NCBI GenBank assembly: GCA_964017065.1
Contig: OZ024784.1
Location: forward strand, 2,230,598-2,294,597
Origin: Haliclona indistincta
Taxonomy: Eukaryota > Porifera > Demospongiae > Haplosclerida > Chalinidae
Direction of reading: 5' to 3'
Length of the DNA: 64,000 nucleotides
The translations under genes were made by a program, and so were the position numbers. The notes beneath the pieces were generated by a model. It ran no database searches and was not told the DNA's origin. It saw only the letters and a list, made by a program, of their open reading frames with translations. Position 1 is the stretch's first letter. The number at the start of each line of letters is the position of its first letter. Of the stretch, positions 46,201 to 58,200 are shown piece after piece.

Positions 46201-49200
46201 ATCTAGTAATCTCAATGGTAAGGTTAGTGTTAAACCACTTTGGAAACCAGAACATAACATACAGTGAATGTTAGTAGTTTATGAAGTGTATTATAACATA
46301 CAGTGAATGTTAGTAGTTTATGAAGTGTATTATAACATACAGTGAATGTTAGTAGTTTATGAAGTGTATTATAACATACAGTGAATGTTAGTAGTTTATA
46401 AAGTGTATTATAACATACAGTGAATGTTAGTAGTTTATGAAGTGTATTATAACATACAGTGAATGTTAGTAGTTTATGAAGTGTATTATAACATACAGTG
46501 AATGTTAGTAGTTTATGAAGTGTATTATAACATACAGTGAATGTTAGTAGTTTATGAAGTGTATTATAACATACAGTGAATGTTAGTAGTTTATGAAGTG
46601 TATTATAACATACAGTGAATGTTAGTAGTTTATGAAGTGTATTATAACATACAGTGAATGTTAGCAGTTTATGAAGTGTATTATAACATACAGTGAATGT
46701 TAGCAGTTTATGAAGTGTATTATAACATACAGTGAATGTTAGTAGTTTATTGAGAAAATAATCTTAGTAATAACTACCAACACATTTTTCAAACTTCAAT
46801 TGGCAGTCTCTCATGTACTCCTCCTCCTGGTCAAGGTACCTTTCGTAATGCTCCTCTGCTATGGCCTGTATGTTGACGTGCCTCTCCCTCTCTCTCAGCT
46901 TGTATCGCTTGGCAGTAATAGTGAACAGGACTAGTGACAGTATTATGAGGATTGATAGCACCAGGTAGTAGTAGAACCCACAACTAGGAGTGGCATTACT
47001 GAAGCGTCTTAGCAATAGCTCTAATCCATAGTTAACTGCTGTGGAAGAGAAGAACAACAGGATACAAGCACCCATCATAACCCCTCTCATACTGTTAGGA
47101 CTCTGAGCCTGAACAAATTCTATTATAGTTACCAGAACAATAGCAGCTCCTATTCCATGTACAATATTTGCTAATATCAACCAGTAGACTGGGATAGGAA
47201 GAGTGTTGACTGATCCATCAAACATACAGTGAGTGTTGTTGCTGTGTAGGTGTCCTATCGTATCCAGAGTGAGGTCAAGTAGTGTGCCTATAAAGGATAG
47301 CACAAATCCAGTTCCAACTCTTTTTATTAAGCTGGGGATGCGATTTTGCAACAGAGGAAGCACAATTAAGCGATAGACTGGAATTAAAACAATTATCGAT
47401 AAATATGCTGTAAAGTTTTGCAGTTGTTCTACACAAGGAAGTAGTTTATCGGTAGTGGAAATTATATGTGCCTGGAAATTGTCTTTGTATGTTAAATCAT
47501 TAGCAACAAGTGCACCAAAGCCACTCAAGAACAGTGGTAGTAGTCTCAAGATTGTCTTTACATCCTCCACTTCCTCCTCTGTGAATGGTCCACCAAACTT
47601 GTGCTTACCATAGTCCAAACGTGATGGTTCTTCCTCGTCTATGTAGGTGAATGCACTGCGGCGCTCAGGGTACTTGGTCTTACGAGCATAGTTGAGCACT
47701 TGGAAGATAATCTTGAATGGGTTACTCTTCTTGTAGTGGACATCTAACCATTTGTGGCAAAGACAGTCTGTTATCAGAACTGTTGATGAGCAGAGGGAAC
47801 AAAGAGAAAGATAAATCATTAAGATATTTTGTGGTTCTGTTACGGTGATGAGGCATATAGGAAGATATTGAGCAGTTACTCCGATTGCAAAAGCCCAGCA
47901 GTACCACTGGATTGCAGCAATGATGTCATCAGCTGAGGCTCCAATCAATTGATCTATTATAAAGGGCACTGTGCTTACAAAGAATGTTCCAGCACTAAAG
48001 GCGGTAACAGACACCGAAATACACATGAGAACCAAGGCTGGTAATGTCCAGTCAAACTGTAGCATCACAAATGATATTATCATAGCCAAGCATGTAATCA
48101 CTATTAGAAAGCTACCAGCAACAATAGCTCGGTACCGTCCTAGGAGAGAATCACTGATCCACCCAGAGACTGGCAAAAGCACTGCATATACATAAACTAT
48201 ACATGTATAGTTGCCAAGATCTTCATTCTTTTTGGAAAGAAGTAGAATCATATTATTACTAGTGATACTGTAATAAGCAAAACTCATCAGTGCACTCCAG
48301 ATTAGTAGAAGTGTTGTACCACGAGAAAACGGCTTCCAGCATTTGGTCTCGGTCATCGTGCTGCTTTGCTGTAGTAATTCTCAACAGTTGGAAATATAGT
48401 TTAAACATCTTTTCAGGAAAATCTATACCACTAACTGTTTGTGACTCTAGGAGGTTTCAGTTTTGAGATTTTGCTTTAAGCTTATAAAATTCACTAAAAC
48501 AAACTTGTTTGCTATTAATTGCAGTTCTTTGCACAGGGCCTTGTTCCTTGTAGCAATCATTGTGCCAGAATAAATTTTATAGTTTGTTTAAGTACATGTG
48601 GAATTATTTGTACAGAAATTTTTCGTGGGTTATTTTTTTTGCTAATCGAGTGTTTTTCTGAGTTTACTGATTCCAAGCGATATGCAATCAACATAAATTT
48701 TATGAAGGTTTGTGTACCTATTTAAAATTATATAAGATGCTGATGCTCTATGGGATTATTCTGTGTGGAGAATGACAATAGCAGCAAGTACACATCAATA
48801 CTTATGGCATGAATGGCTTGCAATATGATTTGGTATCAGTCAGTTATCAAGTCATCTAGTAGCAGTTGGAAACTCTTCAGTAAAAATGTTGATACAACTT
48901 ATATAGTTTGTGACTCCTAGAGTTTCAATTTATCTTAAAATTATGTATTGTAGTTATATTGAGCAGTACATGTCAAAAATATAAATTTTATTATAACTAC
49001 TTTTGAATACACTTTTACAATAAAATTATTCTAGCAAGTAAATTAGGGTTACAAAAAGAATCACAATTATTGTTAACAAAACAAAAATTTCTATCAAACA
49101 AGACCCAAAATCTATATAGTTACAACAGTAACATCATTTGATATTAGCAGCTTCTCTCATGTACTCCTCCTCCTGGTCCAAGTATCTCTCATAATGTTCC

Positions 49201-52200
49201 TCTACTATGGCCTGTATGTTGACGTGCCTCTCCCTCTCTCTCAGCTTGTATCGCTTGGCAGTAATAGTTAACAGGACTAGTGACAGCATTATGAGGATTG
49301 ATAGCACCAGGTAGTAGTAGAACCCACAACTAGGAGTGGCATTACTGAAGTGTCTGAGCAACAGCTCTAATCCATAGTTAACTATAGAAGCAAAAAAGAA
49401 CAGCATCACAAACACACCCATCATAACCCCTCTCATGCTGTTAGGACTCTGGGCCAGAACAAATTCTATTATAGTTACCAGAACAATAGCAGCTCCTATT
49501 CCAAACACAATATCTGCTAATATCAACCAATAGAGTGGGATAGGAAGAGTGTTGACTGATCCAGAGTTTATATCAAACATACAGTGAGTGTTGTTGCTGT
49601 GTAGGTGTCCTATAGTATCCAGAGTGAGGTCAAGTAGTGTGCCTATAAAGATCAAAACAAATCCAGTTCCAGCTCTTTTCATTAAGCTAGGTATGTGATT
49701 GCGCAACAATGGGAATATTATGAAACGATAAACTGGAATTATGAAAACTGCTGATGAAAATGACACAAGCTTCTTTAGACGTCTTTCACAGACAACTAGT
49801 CCTTCAGTAGGGAAGATTATATGAGTCTGAAAATAGTCATTATATCCCAAATTATTAGCAACTAGTGCTCCGAAAGTACTCATGAACAGTGGTAGTAGTC
49901 TCAAGATTGTCTTAACATCCTCCACTTCCTCTTCTGTGAATGGTCCACCAAACTTGTGCTTACCATAGTCCAAACGTGATGGTTCTTCCTCGTCTATGTA
50001 GGTGAATGCACTGCGGCGCTCAGGGTACTTGGTCTTACGAGCATAGTTGATCACTTTAAAGATAATCTTGAATGGGTTACTCTTCTTGTAGTGGACGTCA
50101 AACCATTTGTGACAAAGACAGTCTGTTATCAGAACCGTTGATGAGCAGACGAAGCTAAGACAAAGATAAATCATTAAGATATTTTGTTGTTCTGTTACAG
50201 TGATGAGGCATATCGGAAGATACTGTGCAGCTATTCCAAGTGCTAAAGCCCAGCAGTACCACTGGATTGCAGCGATGATGTCATCAGCTGAGGCTCCAAT
50301 CATTTGATCTATTACAAATGGCAGTGAGCTTATAAAGAATGTTCCACCACCAAATGCAGCAGCAGGCACTGAAATACACATTAGAGCAAAGGCAGGTACT
50401 GTCCAGTTAAACTGTAGCATCACAAAGGACGTCAAAATGAGTAAGTATGCAACAGCTAATGAAAAGCTACCAGCAGCAATAGCTCGATATCTACCAAGCA
50501 GTGAATCGCCGATCCATCCAACAAATGGTAGCAGCACTAACATTGCAATATATTCCTTTGATAAGAAGCTGTTTAGCTCTTTGTTGGGAAATGGAATCAT
50601 TAAAACAACATTCATTCTGACACTCCAGGAAGCTAAACCTATCAGTGCACTCCACACTAGAAGAAGTGTTGTACCACGAGAAAATAGCTTGCAACATTGA
50701 CGTTCAGTCATCGTGCTGCAGTACAAGCAATATTGTACAAACTATGTCAAGCCTGATCAGTTTTATAAACGCACATTCAACTTGAACTAGTCAGCTATAA
50801 ATGTATTTTGATGCTCACATGTAACCATACGATGATGATTTTTGTAAACAATAGTATGCTCACACTAGAAGAAGTGTTGTACCATGAGAAACCAAAATTT
50901 ATCAATAGTTAGTGAGAGTTTTGATTAATGCTCATAACAGTTTCACTTTGTAATTAATAACACTTGAACCATCTGTAAGTTCCTTGCCTGGCTCCAATAA
51001 GTTGTGTAGCTCCACACATAGTACCATGAGCTTATTATTCCAAGGAACGGTCAACTTAGTGGTAATAATTCTGCTGTTTGGCGCATTGAAAAACTTCCTT
51101 ATTAGGCAGTTTTTGTACGCACGCAGCCACTCATGCACGCACGCTGTACTAGGCTGTTTCTGCTGTTTCACGGTTGTACACTCCTTGGAATAATAAGCTC
51201 ATGATAGTACCTGCTTTGCCAGGTACATGTGACTCTTGATGTCGATACTTGTGTTCAATAATGTGAATATTTGTTAAACCTTTCCAGGAATCTGTCTTGA
51301 ATTAATAGGTGTGGAGAGGGTCAGCAGGCTCTTGAGGCCCATATCATACCTGGAATCCAGTCTTATCTGCATAGCTGGATTCATGCCAAATCGCCTTGTG
51401 TTGAACATGTCGATCAGTAACATTTTGCTACAATAGGCCACACAAAGTTAATTCTCTGTTTCTGGTCCAACAAGTTGAATAAAAATGACCAGGCAACCAG
51501 GCTTTTTAAATTTACATGACCTTAAAGTATATGCGTGGGCGGAATCAAAGGCACCGCGCTTCCTGTAAATCACATATTTCGTGATCCCCTCCCACCGTAC
51601 AATATCAGCGTCATATTGAACGTGCTTTAATTCCCATAAAGCACGCTGACGTTCGAATTCACTCGGTAGCGTTACAGCTTGATCTAGTCAGCCGCGGCAT
51701 ATACTTTAAACCACTTAATATAGGTAAGTCGTGCTCTACGTGATTTATGGCACTCGGGCTGTGGTCTCGTGTCTGATAAAGCACTCGGCTTCGCCTCGTG
51801 CTTTATCAGCCACTCGACCACACCCCTCGTGCCATAAATCACGTAGAGCACTCCTTACCTACATTAAGTAATACTTATGTGTTTTGTGCATGCATAGATA
51901 CTGAATTTATGTGCTCAAGAACAGTGGTAGTAGTCTCAAGATTGTCTTAACATCTTCCTCTTCTGTGAATGGTCCACCAAACTTGTGCTTACCATAGTCC
52001 AAACGTGATGGTTCTTCCTCGTCTATGTAGGTGAATGCACTGCGGCGCTCTGGGTACTTGGTCTTACGAGCATAGTTGATCACTTTAAAGATAATCTTGA
52101 ATGGGTTACTCTTCTTGTAGTGGACATCAAACCATTTGTGACAAAGACAGTCTGTTATCAGAATCGTTGATGAGCAGAGGGAACAAAGAGAAAGATAAAT

Positions 52201-55200
52201 CATTAAGATATTTTGTTGTTGTGTTACAATGATGACGAGGCATATAGGAAGATACTGTGCAGCTACTCTGATTGCAAAAGCCCAGCAGTACCAGCGATGA
52301 TGTCATCAGCTGAAGCTTTAATCATTTGGTCTATTATAAACGGTAATGAGCTTATGAAGAATTTTCCACTACTGAAGCCGGTAACAGGCATTGCAATATA
52401 CATAAGAACCAAGGCTGGTAATGTCCAGTCAAACTGTAGCATCACAAACGATAATATCATAGCCAAGCATGCAACCACTGTTAGAAAGCTACTAGCATTA
52501 ATAGCTCGATACCGTCCTAGCAGAGAATCACTGATCCACCCAGTGACTGGTAGAAATATTAACAGTGCTGCATATACATGAAGTATTATAGAGTTGTAGA
52601 GATCTTTAGAGAGAAGTAGAATCACGTTATCAGTAATGCTGAAAATAACAAAACTCATCAGTGCATTCCAGATGAGTAGAAGTGTTATACCACGAGAAAA
52701 TGACTTCCAACATTTGATCTCACTCATCGTGCTGCTTTACTGTGGATCTTAGTAGTTGTATGCTTTATTATTCCAAACATCTTTTCAGTAGTAATCCAAA
52801 TGTTTGTGGCTCTTGGGGTTTCAGTTTTTAGATTTTAGATTTAACTTAGAAGCATAAATTAGAAGCATATTTTCACTGTCTTGGCTCCGTTGGGCATTAG
52901 TTGCATTCGTAAGTGTGATAAATATACATCTCCATGCCCCTGCATACTGTCATGATCAGTGGCCTCACTTCACTCGGCAAAAAAGGATAAATTTCATCGC
53001 TCTGAAAGCGTCCGTCATGCACATCAAACACTCCTCTATGTCATTAACTTTTCGTCCTTTGGTATGTGACTATTAATAGAATCATTCTATATAAGCTCGA
53101 TGAGACTCAGGTAATTATGTTACTACTGACATGTCAATGTAAAGCATTACTCATTTGCTCGTAACAGTGACATCATTATTTGTGTTGTACATGCATGTTA
53201 GCAGCTTCTCTCATGTACTCCTCCTCCTGGTCCAAGTATCTCTCATAATGTTCCTCTGCTATGGCCTGTATGTTGACGTGCCTCTCCCTCTCTCTCAGCT
53301 TGTATCGCTTGGCAGCAACAGTGAACAGGACTAGTGACAGCATTATGAGGATTGATAGCACCAGGTAGTAGTAGAACCCACAACTAGGAATGGCATTACT
53401 GAAGTGTCCTAGCAACAGTTGTAGTCCATAGTTAACTGCTGTAGCGAAACAAAGTAGCATAAATGACACACCCATCATAACCCCTCTCATACTGTTAGGA
53501 CTCTGAGCTAGAATAAACTCTATTAATGTAGCCAGAGCAATAGCAGCTCCTATTCCATGTACAATATCTGATAATATCAACCAGTAGAGTGGGATAGGAA
53601 GAGTGTTGACTAATTCAGAGTTTGTATCAAACATACAGTGAGTGTTGTTGCTGTGTAGGTGTCCTATCGTATCCAGAGTGAGGTCAAGTAGAGTGCCCAA
53701 CAAACAGAGCACAAATCCAGTTCCAGCTCTTTTTATTAAGCTGGGAATGTGATTTTTCAACAGAGGAATCACAATGAAGCGATAGGTTGGAATTGAAATG
53801 ATCACCAATAAAAACGCTGTGAATTTTCGCAGTCGCTCTACACAAGGAAGCAGTTTATTGGTAGTGGAAATTATATGTGGCTGGAAATGGTCTTCGTATG
53901 CTAAATCGTTAGCAACTAGTGCTCCAAAAGTACTCAAGAACAGTGGTAGTAGTCTCAAGATTGTCTTAACATCCTCCACTTCCTCTTCTGTGAATGGTCC
54001 ACCAAACTTGTGCTTACCATAGTCCAAACGTGATGGTTCTTCCTCGTCTATGTAGGTGAATGCACTGCGGCGCTCAGGGTACTTGGTCTTACGAGCATAG
54101 TTGATCACTTTAAAGATAATCTTGAATGGGTTACTCTTCTTGTAGTGGACGTCTAACCATTTATGGCAAAGACAGTCTGTTATCAGAACCGCTGATGAGC
54201 AGACGAAGCTGAGAGAAAGATAAATCATTAAGATAGTTTGTTTGTCTGTTACAATGACGAGGCATATAGGAAGATAATGTGCAGTTACTCCGACTGAAAA
54301 AGCCCAGCCATACCACTGGATTGCAGCGATGATGTCATCAGCTGAGGCTCCAATCATTTGATCTATTACAAATGGCAGTGAGCTTATAAAGAATGTTCCA
54401 CCACCAATAATAGCAGCAGGCACTGAAATACACAAAATAACAAAGGCGGGTATTGTCCAGTCAAACTGTAGCATCACAAGTGATATCATAGTAACCAATA
54501 ATGCGACTTCTATTAGAAAGCTTCCAACAATGATAGCTCGATACCGTCCCAGCAGAGAATCACTGATCCAAACAGTGACTGGTAGCAGTACTAACAGAGG
54601 TATGTAAGCCTCAGATAAGAAATAGTTCAGCACATGATTAGGAAATGGAAGAAGTGGAATTACATTCTCTATGACACCCCAGTACACAAAGCTCATCAGT
54701 GCACTCCACACTAGAAGAAGTGTTGTACCACGAGAAAATGGCTTGCAACATTGATGTTCAGTCATCGTTCTTTGCAGATTTGTGATTAAAAAGAAATTTA
54801 TAGCCAAAAGTTATTGATTAATGCTCATAACAGTTTCACTTTGTAATAACACTTGAAATATCTGTAAGTTCCTTGCCTGGCTCCAAGAAGTTGTGTAGCT
54901 CCACAGATAGTACCAGGAGCTTATCATTCGCGTACAACTTCTAATAGCATAGTGGTAATAAATCTGCCGCTTGGCGTGTTGAAAAACTTCCTTATTAGGC
55001 GGTTTTTGTATGAGCCATACAGCCACATGCACACAAACTGTACTAGGCTGTTTCTGGTGTTTCACGGTTGTACACTCCTTTGAATAATAAGCTCATGATA
55101 GTACCTGCTTTGCCAAGTACATGTGACTCTTGATACTTGTGTTCAATAATGTGAATATTTCCAGGAATCTGTCTTGAATTAATAGGTGTGGAGAGGTTCA

Positions 55201-58200
55201 GCAGGCTCTTGAGGCCCATATCAAACCTGGAATCTAGTCTTATCTGCATAGCTGGATTCATGCCAAATCGCCTTGTGTTGAACATGTCGATCAGTAACAT
55301 TTTGCTACATTAGCCCCACAAAATTAATTCTCTATTTCTGGTCCAACAAAAATGTCCGGGCAACCAGGCTTTTAAAATTTACATGTCCTTATTTGTGTTG
55401 TACATGCATAGATACTGAATTTAGAAATAAAACTAAAATAAACCGATGCATCATAGATGTTGATGAAAGGCACGTGTGCCATGATGGATTAGTCCACTGT
55501 TTGCTACTCTCTAGCAGCACATGTGACAACAACTCGTTGGCGAGATAAGTGAAAAATAACACACAAATTGTTTTCAAGTTCTCTAGACAGATTAGACATG
55601 CTAACTCATTGGTTATCTGTTATTATTCTGTGCACTGTATGGCTGTTTATATTAGGCTACTTTCAGCACAGTTTCAAGTTCGTGGTGGGTGCTAAGTTAC
55701 TGAGTGTCATTACAGTGGAATCGTGGTAGCTACCATGATTCCACTGTAATAATATGAACGTAGCAAAGAATCTCTAAACTATTACTGAGTGTCCTTTTTC
55801 TGAAAAATAGTTTGTCTATTATAAACTAATGTTCCAGAGCCAAAAGCAGTTGCAGCCAATGAAATGCACGTTAGAACAAAGGCTAGTGTTGTCCTGCCTA
55901 GCTTGCAGAATGATTACTGCTCATAGCTCTAGTAGAGAATCACTGTGACTACATGAACGAAACAAACTTTCTCTGGCAATCAAAAGGCAATACCTACATG
56001 TGTATCAAGTTTATCTTGGACATTTTGCCTTACTAAAAATCTTAGCAGGGTTCAAATAGATTACAAACATTTGTATTTTAAAGGGGATTCAGATTTGTCT
56101 AAACTTTGTGTTGTTGATCAAGGATGTTTATTGTTTTGGTTTTGACTAGCTACGTGACTTACCTCACTCATAGCATGGTAAACAGAGCCATGTTTGTCAC
56201 TATTGGTCTGATAGTGAGCTAGCTAGAACAATAACAATCAATTTTGCACCACTTCAGCATGAGTTGTGACCATTTACATGTAAATCCTCACAGGAATGAG
56301 AAATGGATAGTGTTGAGTCCAAACACTAGCCATTTCTCAAGGATCGTACATCTGACTAACATGTGATATAACTTGCACCATAGTTATATCGCATGTTAGT
56401 ACGACCTTTGACTCTCGAAATCTGATTTGTCGCAATAAGACTTAGTGTAGTATGAAGGTACATTATAATTATTGTCAGTGTCAATCAATGCAAAGCCACA
56501 CATGTTAGTTTGACATTATCTAGTCTCAGCAGCCTCCGCCCGTTGGTCCAAGTATCTCTCATAATGTTCCTCTACTATGGCCTGTATGTTGACGTGCCTC
56601 TCCCTCTCTCTCAGCTTGTATCGCTTGGCAGCAATAGTGAACAGGACTAGTGACAGCATTATGAGGATTGATAGCACCAGGTAGTAGTAGAACCCACAAC
56701 TAGGAGTGGCCTTACTGAAGTGTCCAAGCAATGCCTGTAGTCCATAGTTAACTATGCAAGCAAAATTGAACATCATCACAAATGCGCCCATCATAACCCC
56801 TCTCATGCTGTTAGGACTCTGAGCTAGGATGAACTCTACTAATGTGAAGTTAACAATTACAGCTCCTATTCCATTCATGGCATCTGCTAATATCAACCAG
56901 TAGAATGGGATAGGAAGAGTGGGGTTGACTGATACAGAGTCTGTATCAAACATACAGTGAGTGTTGTTGCTTTGAAGGTGTCCTATCGTATCCAGAGTGA
57001 GGTCAAGTAGAGTGCCTATAAAGTAGACCACAAATCCAGTTCCAGCTCTTTTCATTAAGCTGGGAATGCGATTGTGCAAGAGTGGAAATAAGATAAAGCG
57101 ATATACTGGAAACAACAATATTGCTGGTACATATAGCACAAATTTTTGCACTCGTTCAACACATGGAATCAGTTCTTTTGTAGTGTAGATTATATGAGTC
57201 TGGAAACGATCTATAATTGCCCAATCATTGGCAACAAGTGCTCCAAATAAACTCAAGAACAATGGTAGTAGTCTCAAGATTGTCTTAACATCCTCCACTT
57301 CCTCTTCTGTGAATGGTCCACCAAACTTGTGCTTACCATAGTCCAAACGTGATGGTTCTTCCTCGTCTATGTAGGTGAATGCACTGCGGCGCTCAGGGTA
57401 CTTGGTCTTACGAGCATAGTTGATCACTTTGTAGATACTCTTGAATGGGTTACTCTTCTTGTAGTGGACGTCAAACCATTTGTGGCAAAGACAGTCTGTT
57501 ATCAGAATCGTTGATGAGCAGACGAAGCTGAGAGAAAGATAAATCATTAAGATATTTTGTTTTTCTGTTACAATGACGAGGCATATAGGAAGATATTGTG
57601 CAGTTACTCCGATTGCAAAAGCCCAGCAGTACCACTGGATTGCAGCGATGATGTCGTCAGCCGGAAATCCAATCATTTGATCTATTACAAATGGCAGTGA
57701 GCTTATGAAGAACGTTCCGGAGCCAAAAGCAGCTGCTGGCAATGAGATGCACATTAGAACAAGGGCTGGTATTGTCCAGTTAAACTGTAGCATCACAAAT
57801 GTTAGTATGAAGGCCAAGTGTGTAACTGTTAGCAGTAAGCTTCCAACAGTAATAGCTCGATACCTTCCTAGCAGAGAATCACTGATCCACCCAACTCCTG
57901 GTAGTAGGACTAGCAGTACCTGATATGCCGTATGAAGGTGATGGTTGAGTTTATCAGGTTCATTGTTGAAGGGAAGCATTAGAATCAAGTTGGCAGCAAT
58001 ATTAAAAACACTAAAACTCATCAGTGCACTCCATACCAGTAGAAGTAGTGTACCACGAGAAAATGTCTTACAGCATTTGATTCTAGTCATCGTGCCTTAC
58101 AGTGGCTGTGGTAGACTGACTGTGTATATTATGCATTTTTGGCATTATGCTTAAATGTATACTACTGACAGTTTGTGGCTTTTGGTACTTTCAGTTTTGT

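Noticed and set aside
46257..46752. CRISPR-like regular repeat
   Set aside because: The repeats are contiguous with no unique spacers and lie in animal DNA; it is a minisatellite. The same holds for 58463-58855.
41421..58090. Horizontal transfer of the transporter array from bacteria
   Set aside because: Considered because the genes are intronless, but base composition and codon use look like the surrounding DNA and relics sit in the same intron. Retroposition or old duplication explains it equally well without further evidence.
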